Assembly: GCA_027494165.1 (NCBI GenBank)
Contig: JAOSJM010000001.1
Coordinates: 496,001-560,000 of the forward strand
Reading direction: 5' to 3'
From: Acidimicrobiia bacterium
Lineage (GTDB): Bacteria; Actinomycetota; Acidimicrobiia; IMCC26256; JAOSJM01
DNA: 64,000 nt
Positions within the stretch are counted from its first letter, which is position 1. Each line of letters opens with the position of its first letter. Shown piece after piece: positions 26,657-36,054 of the stretch. The translations under genes were made by a program, and so were the position numbers. The notes under the pieces are model-generated. The model did no database searches. It was not told the origin of the DNA and worked only from the letters and a program-made list of their open reading frames with translations.

Positions 26657-26753
26657 CCGTCCGGGGGTGACGCCTGGCGCGCCCCCGGTCTCGCAGGCCA
26701 CGTGGCAGGGTGAGCACGGCAGCGGGGTGGCGCGCACGAGGAGCGGCGGGTAG

Positions 26754-28659
26754 ATGAGCGTGATCCGGTTCGCGCTCCTGGGACTCGGAGCCGGCGCCGT
26801 CTACGCGCTCGCGGCGCAGGGGATCGTCCTCGTCTACCGGGGCTCGGGCGTCCTCAACTTCGCCCACGGCGCCGTCGGCATGGTCGGCGCCTACTTCTTC
26901 TACCACCAGCGCGAGTCGGGGACCTCCACGACCCTCGCCCTGCTCCTCGCCCTCGGCTTCGGCTTCGCACTGGGCGCCGGGTTCCACCTGCTCGTGATGC
27001 GACCGATGCGGCGGGCGCCGGCCATCTCCCGCCTCATCGCCACCCTCGGGCTGCTCACCGTCCTGCTCGCGGTCGGCCAGCGGCGCTGGGGCGACACCCC
27101 TGACATCGTGGCCAAGCTCCTCCCGGTCGACGGGGTGGAGCTGTTCGCCGACACGGTCGTCGGCAAGGACCGCCTCATCATCCTGGGGATCGTCACGGCC
27201 CTCACCGTCGTCCTGATGCTCGTGTACCGCTACACCCGCTTCGGGCTGGCCACCACCGCCGTGGCCGAGAACCGGCGGGCGACCTCGGCCCAGGGCATCT
27301 CGCCCGACGTGGTCGCCAGCGTGAACTGGGGTCTGGGCACGGCCCTCGCCGTGCTGGCCGCCGTCCTCATCGTGAACATCACCGGCCTCCAGGTGGTGAG
27401 CCTCACCCTCCTCGTCGTCCCGGCCCTGGCGGCCGCGCTCGTCGGTTCGTTCCGGTCGTTCCCGCTCACGCTGGCCGGCGGCCTCCTCATCGGCATCCTG
27501 GAGTCCGAGGTCGCCTACCTCCAGGTGCGGATCGGCCCGTCCGAGACGCTGCAGGGCCTCTCGGCCTCGATCCCCTTCCTCGTCATCATCCTCGTGCTCG
27601 TGGTGCGGGGCCGGGCCCTGCCCCTGCGGGGCGAGGCCGCCGAGCAGCCGCCCGAGATCGGCACCGGCCGGGTCCGTCCCGACCTCCTCGTCCCGGCCCT
27701 GGCCGTGGTCCTCGGGCTCACCTGGCTGTCCTTCTCGGACTCGATGATCGACGCGCTCACGATCACGGCGGCCACCGCCGTCGTCACCCTCTCGCTCGTG
27801 GTGCTCACGGGCTACGGGGGCCAGCTCTCCCTGGCCCAGTTCGCCCTGGCCGGCATGGGCGGTTGGATGGCCGCCCGCCTGGTCGCCAACTTCGACGTCC
27901 CCCACGAGCTGGCCCTGCTCGCCGGCGTGATCGGCGCCGTCCCCATCGGGATCGTCGTGGGCCTCCCCGCTCTGCGGACCCGGGGGGTCAACCTGGCCGT
28001 CGTCACCCTCGGGCTCGCGCTCGTGCTCGAACGGATGGTCCTGCGCAACTCCGAGCGCACCGGGGGATCGCCGGGACCCAGGTGGGGTCGCCGCGCTTCT
28101 TCGGGATCGACTTCGACACGTTCGCCCACCCCGAGCGCTACGCCGCCTTCGCGGTGGGCGTCTTCGTCGTGCTGGCCCTGGCGGTCGCCAACCTCCGGCG
28201 GGGCCGGGCCGGCCGGCGGTTGGTCGCGGTCCGCACCAACGAGCGGGCCGCCGCCGCCCTGGGGATCAGCGTCTTCGGGGCCAAGCTCTACGCGTTCGGC
28301 CTGTCGGCCGCGATCGCGGGGGCGGGGGCGTGCTCCTCGCCTTCCGCCGGCCGACGGTGGTGTTCATCCCCACGTTCGCGATCTTCGAGTCCATCTACGT
28401 CGTGCTCTACGGGGTGATCGGCGGCATCGGGTTCCTTCTCGGACCGCTCGCCGGCGCGTCGCTCGCTCCCTCGGGTCTGGTGCCCCGCATCGCCGGTGAC
28501 GTCCTCGACAGCGACACCGTCGTGAAGATCCTGCTGGGGGTGCTCCTGGTGGCCGTGTTGCTGTGGGCACCCAACGGGCTCGCCAGCATCCCGTTCCGCC
28601 GACTCCCCGGGGTCCGGTGGCTGCTCGGCCTCCGGCGCCCCCGGCCCCGGCGTCGCTGA
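26754..28659 (+). CDS. fused Liv-type ABC permease (LivH-LivM), two frameshifts
   Basis: One reading unit of about 635 residues joins a LivH-like half (ALLGLGAGAVYALAAQGIVL, with LNFAHGAVGMVGAY) to a LivM-like half (LTGYGGQLSLAQFALAGMGG). The linker at about 285-310 is short and in frame, so this fusion looks genuine. Two bases are missing in the LivM half, in the G-runs near 28064-28068 and near 28325; correction restores RFFGIDFDTFAHPERYAAF and then VLLAFRRPTVVFIPTFAIF to the stop at 28659. It forms the membrane channel for the binding protein upstream. Confidence 0.85.
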
Positions 28660-30263
28660 GGGCCGGCGAGCGCCCGCGCGTCGAGCCCCGCACCCTGGAC
28701 GTCCGGGGCCTGACGGTCCGCTTCGGAGGCGTCGTGGCGGTCGACAACGTCTCCCTGCGGGTCGAGCCCGGGCAGGTGGTCGGCCTCATCGGTCCGAACG
28801 GGGCCGGCAAGACCACGCTCATCGACGCGGTCACGGGGTTCGTGCGCCCCGCCGGTGGCGAGGTGGTCCTCGACGGCGCCTCGGTGAACCGGTGGTCGGC
28901 CCGGCGGCGGGCCGTGGCCGGCATGGGTCGCTCGTTCCAGGGTCTGGAGCTCTTCGAGACCATGAGCGTGCGCGACAACCTGCTCACCGCCTCGGACCGC
29001 CGCGACGCGCTGGCCTACCTCACCGACCTCGTCCGTCCGGGCCGGGGGCGCCTGGGCCCGGCCGCGGCGGCCGCCGTCTCGGACTTCGAGCTGGCCGAGG
29101 ACCTGGACCGCCGGGTCGACGAGCTGTCCTACGGGCGGCGGCGGCTCGTGGCCATCGCCCGGGCCATCGCCACCGAGCCGTCGGTGTTGCTCCTCGACGA
29201 ACCGGCCGCAGGGCTCGACCCCGTGGAGACCGAGGAGTTGGGCCGGCTCGTGCGCCGGCTGGCCGACGAGTGGGGCCTGGCGGTCCTGCTCGTGGAGCAC
29301 GACGTGAAGCTCGTGCTCGACGTCTGCGACCGCGTCGCCGTGCTCGACTTCGGCCGCCGGATCGCTGAGGGCGAGCCCGACGTCGTCCGCCACGACCCGC
29401 TCGTCGTGGCCGCGTACCTCGGCGTCCCGGCGGCGGAGGAGCCGTCCGGGGAGCTGGCGCCGGTCGAGCCCGTGGCCGCGGGACCGGCCTCCGCCCCTGT
29501 CGGAGTGCGGGAGCCGGTCCGGGTCGGCGAGCGGGTGCCCGCCGCCGACCCGCCGCCCCGGCCCGACGGCGCCCCGCTCGTCGAGGCGAGGGGTCTGTCG
29601 GCCGGCTACGGGGACCTGGCGGCGGTCCGCGACCTGGACCTCGTGGTGCGGCCGGGCGAGGTGGTGGCCCTGCTCGGCCCGAACGGGGCGGGCAAGACCA
29701 CGACCCTCCTCACCCTGGCCGGCGAGCTGGCCCCGCTCGCCGGCGAGGTGCGCTGGCTCGGGAGCACGCGTCGCGCCCCGCTCCACCGCCGGGTCCGGGC
29801 CGGGCTGGGCTTCGTGCCCGAGGAGCGCTCGGTGATCATGTCGCTCACCGCGGGCGGCAACCTTCGCCTCGGGCGGGGCTCGGCGGCGGCCGCCTGCGAG
29901 ATGTTCCCCGAGCTGTCCCCGCTGCTGCGGCGGCGGGCCGGCCTGCTGTCGGGCGGCGAGCAGCAGATCCTCACCCTGGCCCGGGCCCTGGCGGCCGAGC
30001 CGCGGTTGCTGCTCGCCGACGAGCTCTCGCTCGGGCTGGCCCCGATGGTCGTCGATCGCCTCCTGGCGTGCGTCCGGGAGGCGGCCGACCGCGGCGTGGG
30101 CGTGCTGCTCGTCGAGCAGCGGGCCCGCGACGCGCTCGACGTGGCCGACCGGGTCTACGTGCTGCGCCAGGGCGCGGTGCAGCTCGAGGCGGAGGCCGCC
30201 GACCTGGCGGGTCGCTTCGACGACCTGGAGCGGGCCTACCTCTCGGGAACCGGCGCCGACTGA
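28563..30263 (+). CDS. fused Liv-type ABC ATPase (LivG-LivF)
   Basis: Two complete ATP-binding domains share one 566-residue open frame. Domain 1 has GPNGAGKTTL, LSYGRRRLVAIARAI and VLLLDEPAAGLDP; domain 2 has GPNGAGKTTT, LSGGEQQILTLARAL and LLLADELSLGLAP. A proline- and glutamate-rich linker (about 290-345) joins them. The only clear start codon is GTG 28563, which overlaps the permease by 97 bp; the domain itself begins about residue 43, so the true start may be near 28656, next to the permease stop. A fused permease plus a fused ATPase gives a three-gene importer. Confidence 0.87.
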   Translation: MGTQRARQHPVPPTPRGPVAARPPAPPAPASLRAGERPRVEPRTLDVRGLTVRFGGVVAVDNVSLRVEPGQVVGLIGPNGAGKTTLIDAVTGFVRPAGGEVVLDGASVNRWSARRRAVAGMGRSFQGLELFETMSVRDNLLTASDRRDALAYLTDLVRPGRGRLGPAAAAAVSDFELAEDLDRRVDELSYGRRRLVAIARAIATEPSVLLLDEPAAGLDPVETEELGRLVRRLADEWGLAVLLVEHDVKLVLDVCDRVAVLDFGRRIAEGEPDVVRHDPLVVAAYLGVPAAEEPSGELAPVEPVAAGPASAPVGVREPVRVGERVPAADPPPRPDGAPLVEARGLSAGYGDLAAVRDLDLVVRPGEVVALLGPNGAGKTTTLLTLAGELAPLAGEVRWLGSTRRAPLHRRVRAGLGFVPEERSVIMSLTAGGNLRLGRGSAAAACEMFPELSPLLRRRAGLLSGGEQQILTLARALAAEPRLLLADELSLGLAPMVVDRLLACVREAADRGVGVLLVEQRARDALDVADRVYVLRQGAVQLEAEAADLAGRFDDLERAYLSGTGAD

Positions 30264-30341
30264 CCCTCGGACGGCCCCTCGTCCGGCCTCCGTCCGACCT
30301 CCGTCCGGCCTTGGTCCGGCCCCTCGCCCTCCTCCCTTCCC

Positions 30342-30387
30342 GGGTTGGTGCGGAATCGGGGTCCACAGCGCCGAAACCGCGCCGACC
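30342..30387 (+). repeat. dispersed palindromic repeat, copy c
   Basis: GGGTTGGTGCGGAATCGGGG, loop TCCACAG, then CGCCGAAACCGCGCCGACC. It lies between the Liv transporter operon and the GNAT-led cluster, which makes a terminator role possible. The rest of the 243-bp gap (30264-30506) shows no gene. Confidence 0.75.
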
Positions 30388-30506
30388 TGGCGGATGTGGC
30401 CCCAACTCGTCACTCTGAGCGCGGACGGTGCGCGCGGTTGGTAACGTCATGGCCCGGGAGGAAGCCGACGCACACGTCAGCTTGCACGCACACTCGAGGA
30501 CGGGCG

Positions 30507-31178
30507 ATGGGCTGCACGATCCACGATCTCGACCCCGACGACCGCACCGCCGTCGCGGCCGTGGCGCGCCTCCATCGCGAGCTCATCACGACCGGGATCG
30601 GCCGTCTCGGCGACCGGTTCGTCGAGCGGTACCTCTACACGGTCCTGGTGCGCGACGGCCTGCTCCGGGCGGCGCTGTGCGAGGTCGACGGCGCCCCGGC
30701 GGGCTTCGTCGCCTGGACGACCCGGGCTTCGTCCTTCCACCGCGACGCCCTCCGCCGCCACTGGGTCTCGAGCGGCTGGATCCTCGGCACGTCGATGCTC
30801 CGCCACCCGTCGCTCGTGCGGGAGCTGGCCACCCTCCTTCGGGTCGCCCGGTCCCGGGCGCCGGGTGGCGCGGGAAGAGGGGAAGGTGAGGGCGGACCGG
30901 GATCCCCGGAGTGCGAGGTGCTCGCCATCGGGGTGCGACCCGAGTACCGCAGCCCGGCCTTCGTCCGCTCCCGGCGGCTGCGCCTCTCGACGGCTCTCTT
31001 CGAGCACGCCGCCGAGCGGTTCCGGGCGGCCGGCGCCGACGTGGCGCGCGTCCTGGTCGAGGCCGACAACACCCCGACCCTCGCCTTCTACCGGGCCCGG
31101 CACGCCACGCTCGGCCCGCCCTCGGAGGGAGCGCACCCCCTCGTCGAGGTCCGGGTCCCCCTGGTGGGTGGACGGTGA
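30507..31178 (+). CDS. GNAT-family N-acetyltransferase
   Basis: A 223-residue GNAT-like protein. The acetyl-CoA-binding core is visible as CEVLAIGVRPEYRS and FEHAAERFRAAGADVARVLVEADNTPTLAFYRARH, the usual motif A/B order. It should transfer an acyl group from CoA, or possibly from a carrier protein, to an amine. The ATG at 30507 has GAGGACGGG upstream; an upstream in-frame extension runs through a palindromic repeat and is discarded. Its stop overlaps the ligase start as GTGA (31175-31178), making it the first gene of a five-gene cluster. Confidence 0.8.
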   Translation: MGCTIHDLDPDDRTAVAAVARLHRELITTGIGRLGDRFVERYLYTVLVRDGLLRAALCEVDGAPAGFVAWTTRASSFHRDALRRHWVSSGWILGTSMLRHPSLVRELATLLRVARSRAPGGAGRGEGEGGPGSPECEVLAIGVRPEYRSPAFVRSRRLRLSTALFEHAAERFRAAGADVARVLVEADNTPTLAFYRARHATLGPPSEGAHPLVEVRVPLVGGR

Positions 31179-32828
31179 ACCTCCCGACGCCCACCTCCGG
31201 GCGCTCCGTCACCGGGCCGCTCCTCGAGGCGGCGGCCGGGGTCGGAGAGCGGGTCGCGCTGGTCGCCCGGGACGAGTCGGTCACCTTCGGCGAGCTGACC
31301 GATCGGGCCGGGCGGGTCGCGGCCGGCCTGGCCCGGCGGGGGTCCGGCCGGGCGACCGGGTCGCGGTGTTCCTCGACAAGGTGCCCGAGGTCGTCGCCAC
31401 CCTGTACGGGGTGTGGATGGCCGGCGGGGTGGCCGTTCCCGTGAACGAGACCCTCCGGCTCCGCCAGGTCGTCCACGTGGCCGGCCACAGCCGGAGCCGT
31501 CTGCTCGTGACCGCGCCGGCGCTGCTCCGGCGGCTCGGCGGGGACGCGACCGGTCGTCCGCCGGAGCAGCTCGGCGGGGCCCGTGTGGTCGAGGTCGCCG
31601 ACCTCCCGGACGAGCCGGCGCCGCAGCCCTCCGGCGTCGTCCGGCCCGACGGCGAGTCGCCGGCCGCCCTGCTCTACACGTCGGGCTCGACGGGTCGTCC
31701 CAAGGGGATCGTCGTCAGTCACGACAACCTCCTCGCCGGGGCCCGGATCGTCGCCGGCTACCTCGGCATCGGGCCGGACGACCGGATCCTGTCGGTCCTG
31801 CCCTTCAGCTTCGACTACGGCCTCAACCAGCTCCTCGTGGCCGTCGAGCGCCGGGCGACCCTCGTGCTCCAGCGCTCCCACCTCCCCGCCGACGTGTGCC
31901 GCACGCTGGCGGACCAGGCCGTCACGGTCGTCGCCGGCGTCCCGCCGCTGTGGATCCAGCTCCTCGGACGGGGCTCCCCCTTCCCCCGGGAGCGCTTCCC
32001 GGCGCTGCGCGTGCTCACCAACTCCGGGGGAGCGCTGCCCGTCGACGTCGTCCGGGCGTACCGCCGTCTCGTGCCCCAGGCCCGCCTCTTCCTCATGTAC
32101 GGGCTCACCGAGGCCTTCCGGTCGACCTACCTCCCGCCCGAGGAGGTCGACCGCCGACCGACCTCCATCGGGCGAGCCATCCCCGAGTGCGAGGTGCTCG
32201 TGCTCGGCGACGACGGCCGTCGTTGCGGTCCGGGGAGGTGGGGGAGCTCGTGCACCGGGGCCCGACCGTCGCCCTGGGCTACTGGGACGACCCCGAGGCC
32301 ACCGCGGCGGTGTTCCGGCCCGACCCCGCCGATCCCTGCGGCCGGGTCGTCCACTCGGGCGATCTCGTCCGCGCCGACGACGAGGGGTTCCTCTACTTCG
32401 TGGGGCGGCGCGACGAGCTCATCAAGACCTCCGGGTACCGGGTGAGCCCCACCGAGGTCGAGGAGGTCGTGCTCGAGTCGGGCCTCGTGAGCGAGGCCGT
32501 GGTCGTCGGCGAGCCCGACGAGGTGGCCGGCCACGTCGTGGTGGTGCACTGCGTCCCCGGGAACCCGACCGGGTTCGACCCGGCGGCGCTGCTCACGCAC
32601 TGCCGGAGCGAGCTGCCGCGCCACATGGTCCCGCGTGCGGTCCACGTGCACGGCGCGTTCCCGCGCACCCCGTCGGGGAAGGTCGACCGGGCCGCCGTGG
32701 CCGCGTCGTCCGGATGGCAGGAGCTCCCGAGCCTCGGGGCCGTCGCTCCGGACGCCGGCGCGGCCGGCTCGGGTCGCTCGGGTCGAGCGCCCGGCCCCGA
32801 GGCCCTGCGCAAGGAGGTGGCGTCGTGA
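31175..32828 (+). CDS. AMP-forming acid/amino-acid ligase of the carrier-protein cluster, two frameshifts
   Basis: About 551 residues after two one-base corrections, in G-runs near 31340 and near 32232-32235. The adenylation core is clear: LYTSGSTGRPKGIVVSHDN, FLMYGLTEAFRSTYLPP, SGDLVRADDEGFLYFVGRRDELIKTSGYRV and the C-terminal PRTPSGKVDR. The wording resembles ligases found beside exosortase-A loci and free-standing amino-acid-activating enzymes more than FadD. The carrier protein encoded four genes on is a likely acceptor. GTG start and stop both overlap neighbours as GTGA, so translation is coupled on both sides. Confidence 0.84.
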
Positions 32829-34002
32829 TCCCGTCGCTCGACTCCGCGGTCGAGGCCTTCCTGGCTCCCCAGGAGCGCTTCGAGGAGCTCCGCCGGACCT
32901 GGGCCTTCCGGGCCGGACGGAAGCTCTGCGACCTGTCGTACGCCAACCCCTACGACGGCCCGTCGCCCGAGGCCTTCGCCGCGCTCCGGGCCACGCTCGA
33001 CAGCGCCGAGGGGCTGGACCTCCAGTACACCCCCTACGGCGGGGCGACGATCCCGCGCCGCCTGGTGGCCGACCGCCTCGAGGAGACCCACGGTCTCCCC
33101 TTCCACTGGCGGGACGTGGTCCTCACGCCGGGAGCGATGGCCGCGCTCGCCGTCGCCTTCCGCGCCTTCGGGGGCCCGCCCGGCGAGGGGGCGAGATCGT
33201 GATCCCGACGCCCTGCTGGCTCGACTACCCGCTCTACGCCGCCCAGCTCGGGCTCCGGCCGGTCCTCGTCCCGGCCGACCCCGCGACGCTGCGTCTCGAC
33301 CTCGACGCCCTGGCCGGCGCCCTGTCCCCGCGCACCCGCGCGGTCGTCGTCACCCAACCGGGAAACCCGAGCGGTCTCCTCGCGAGCCGGGCGGAGCTCC
33401 GGGAGCTCGGGCGCCTCCTCGAGTCGCACCGCCAGGGTCCGGCGCCGTGGCTGATCTCCGACGAGGCCCACCGTGACGTCGTGATGCCGGGGGAGCGGTT
33501 CGTCTCTCCCGCTACCTGCTACCACCGGACCGTCGTCGTGTACTCCTTCGGCAAGCACCTGGCGCTCCAGGGGCAGCGCATCGGCTACGTCGCGGTGTCG
33601 CCGAGGGCCCCCGACCACCAGTCGCTCGCCCGCCACCTCGAGCGCCTCTGCCGGGCCCAGGGCTTCTGCACGCCGACCGCGCTCATGCAGCACGCGCTCG
33701 GCCGGCTCCTCGGGCTGTCGGCCCCGGTCGAGGCGGTCGCCGCCCGGCGAGACCGCGTGGTCGAGCGGCTCGTCGCCGCCGGCTACGACCTCGTCCCGTC
33801 CCAGGCCACCTTCTTCCTGTACCCCCGATCGCCGGTCCCCGACGACTTCGCCTTCGTGGAGGCGCTCGCCCGCGAGGGCGTGCTCGTGTTACCAGCCTCG
33901 CTCTTCCACGACCGGGGCCGGTTCCGGATCTCCCTCACCGGCTCGGAAGGGATGATCGACCGGGCCCTCGACGTGCTCGTGGCGGCCGCGGAGGCGGCGT
34001 GA
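32825..34002 (+). CDS. PLP-dependent aminotransferase (class I/II fold), one frameshift
   Basis: About 392 residues after correcting one missing base in the G-run near 33187-33191. Fold-type I features: YTPYGGATIPRRLVADRL, the VTQPGNPSG loop, SDEAHRDVV for the pyridine-nitrogen aspartate, VVYSFGKHLALQGQRIGY with the Schiff-base lysine, and the substrate-carboxylate arginine in RFRISLTGSE. It should transaminate a keto or amino acid that the neighbouring ligase activates or the asparagine-synthetase-like enzyme couples. Start and end overlap neighbours as GTGA. Confidence 0.86.
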
Positions 34003-35392
34003 GCGGGCGGGAGATCGTGGGCCGGGGGGCCGGCGCGGGGGTCGTGGCGGAGGTCGTCGCGCACGGGTCCGGGGTGGATCCCGACCCCCGTCCGCACACC
34101 GTGACCGACCACCTCTGGGTCGACGGGGCACCCGTGGCGGGCCTCGACCTCACCGACGGCGACGATCCGGGTGCCGCGCTGGCCCGGGTCCGGGGCCACT
34201 TCGCGCTCCACCGGGTGACCGCCGGCGGGGAGCACGTCCTCGCCCGCGACCCGCTCGGTGTGAACAAGCTGTTCTACGCGCTCACCCCCGGCGGCGTGGA
34301 GTCGTCCAACCACTGGATCGATCTCGTGCGGCGGGGTCACCCCTCCGAGCGGGTGTGGTCGGTGCCCTCCGGGCACGTCGTGCACCTCGATCCGGCCCGG
34401 CGCCGCTACTCGCTCGTCCGGTACGCGGAGCCGATCGTCGCGGAGGGCGATCCGACCGGGCCCGATGACGTCGGGGAGCACGCGGCGCGGGTGCGCGACC
34501 GGCTGGAGGAGACCTTCCGGATGGTGGCCGCGGTCGCCGCCGGCCGACCCGTCTACGTGAGCCTCTCGGGAGGCCTCGACAGCACCACCGTGGCAGTGCT
34601 GGCCCGCGAGCTGGTGGGCCCGTTCACCGCGGTCACGTTCGCGGTCGACGAGGGAGGGCCTGCCGGCCCGGGGTCTCGCCCCGACGACGACCTGACCGTG
34701 GCCGGCCGGGTGGCCGACGACCTCGGGGTTCCCCTGCTGGCGGTGCTGGCGTCTCCCGAGGAGGTGCTGGCCTCCGTCGACGACGTGCTCTGCGACGGCC
34801 AGGACTGGCGCGACTTCAACGTCCACTGCGGGCTCGTGAACGCCGCGGTCGGCCGGGCCGTGTCGGCCCACGCCGGGCCCGGGCCCCGGCCCTTGCTGCT
34901 CACGGGTGACACCATGAACGAGCTCGTCGCCGACTACACGCCCGTCGTGTACCGGGGACGGGAGCACTACTCGCTCCCGCGGCTGGCACCGGCGAAGCTG
35001 CGCCGGTGGCTCGTGACCGGTCTCGACAGCGGCGACCGCGAGGTCGGCGTGCTCGCCCGGGCGGGTGTCGACGTGGTCCAGCCCTACGCCCTCTGCGCCG
35101 ACGCGTACCTGGCCGTGCCGACCGGCCTGGTGACGAGCCCCGGCGGCAAGCAGGCCCTGGCGCGCGAGGTGATGGGCGATCGGGTGCCGCCGTACGTGTA
35201 CGAGCGACCCAAGGTGCGGGCCCAGGTGGGGGGCGAGGAGGTCGCCGGGACCCTGGGGGTGCTCGTCGACCGGGGATCGACGGCGACGCGCTGGCCCGCC
35301 GCTTCGCCTCGCTCTTCGGTCTCGAGGTGGGCGACCTCGGACGCTTCATCCGGGCGGGCTACTACCGGTTCGCCCTCCGGTACCCGCAGTGA
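33999..35392 (+). CDS. asparagine-synthetase-like amide ligase without the glutaminase cysteine, one frameshift
   Basis: About 464 residues after correcting a missing G near 35272-35276. The C-terminal synthetase domain has the PP-loop SLSGGLDSTT at about 187-196 and the downstream TGDTMNELVADY and KQALAREVMGDRVPPYVYERPK segments. The N-terminal domain keeps the scaffold (FALHRVTAGGEHVLARDPLGVNKLFY) but begins MSGREIVG, without the Cys2 nucleophile of glutamine-dependent enzymes. The same loss is seen in beta-lactam synthetases and lasso-peptide cyclases, which use an amine other than glutamine-derived ammonia. It likely adenylates a carboxylate and forms an amide with a free amine. GTGA overlap with the aminotransferase gene. 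Confidence 0.85.
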
Positions 35393-35432
35393 CGTGAGCG
35401 ACGCGACAGACGTGAGAGAGGGATGAGACGCC

Positions 35433-35708
35433 ATGGATGCCACGGAGACGGCGACGATCGAGGCCCTCGAGGGGTTCGTGCGGTCCTACGGGCAGGTGGC
35501 GCCCGACGACCCCGACTTCGGGCGCTCGACGAACCTGTGGGAGGAGGGGTACCTCGACTCGGCGGGGGTGGTCGAGCTCCTGGCCTTCGTCGAGGAGCAC
35601 TTCGGTGTGACGGTCCCCGACGAGGCCCTGTTCCTCCCCGAGTTCACGACCCTGGACGGCATGGCGGAGGTCGTCGACCGGCTCCTGGCGGGCGAGCCGG
35701 TCGTCTGA
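35433..35708 (+). CDS. free-standing acyl/peptidyl carrier protein
   Basis: A 91-residue acidic protein with the phosphopantetheine site EEGYLDSAGVVELLAFVEE; Ser43 is the predicted attachment point. A four-helix carrier fold fits its length. It is not next to fatty-acid synthase genes but ends the ligase/aminotransferase/amide-ligase cluster, 40 bp after the corrected stop of the last, with GAGAGAGGGATGAG upstream. It should hold the ligase-activated acid as a thioester. No phosphopantetheinyl transferase is seen in the window. Confidence 0.88.
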   Translation: MDATETATIEALEGFVRSYGQVAPDDPDFGRSTNLWEEGYLDSAGVVELLAFVEEHFGVTVPDEALFLPEFTTLDGMAEVVDRLLAGEPVV

Positions 35709-35808
35709 GGAGGCGCTCGGCTCCCCGGCGGCCGGCCGGGGTGGCCCGGTGACGGACGTGGGGCCCGTCCCGGTCGCGCGCCTCGGGCGTCGGTCTCCTG
35801 TCCCGCCA

Positions 35809-35963
35809 GGTTGGTGCGGAATCGGGGTCCACAGCCCCGAAATCGCGCCAACCCGGGGAGGGGATGGGGGCGCGCCGACCCGGCGGACGAGGGCCCGGAT
35901 GAGCCTCCGTTCCCGCCGAGTTGGTGCGGAATCGGGGTCCACAGCCCCGAAAGCGCGCCAACG
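35809..35963 (+). repeat. paired palindromic repeats, copies d1 and d2
   Basis: Two copies, 35809-35854 and 35919-35963, 110 bp apart: GGTTGGTGCGGAATCGGGG, loop TCCACAG, CCCCGAAATCGCGCCAACC. The 60-odd bases between them (including GACGAGGGCCCGGATGAGCC) recur almost unchanged between copies e1 and e2 at 38.5 kb. They fill most of the 346-bp gap 35709-36054 between the converging carrier-protein and sensor genes. I see no gene there; G-rich, ATGGGG-containing unit ends make up the remainder. Confidence 0.85.
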
Positions 35964-36054
35964 TGGGGAGGAGGGGGCGTGCCCACCGGGGAGGACTGGG
36001 GGCGCGCCGACCCGCGAGGGGATGGGGGCGGGCTGGCACCGGGGGCCGGGCGGG

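Noticed and set aside
28563..30263. LivG-LivF and LivH-LivM fusions as frameshift artefacts
   Set aside because: Unlike the DppB-DppC junction, no alternative frame gives a family-typical ending or a new start at the junction, and the linkers stay in frame with a normal composition.
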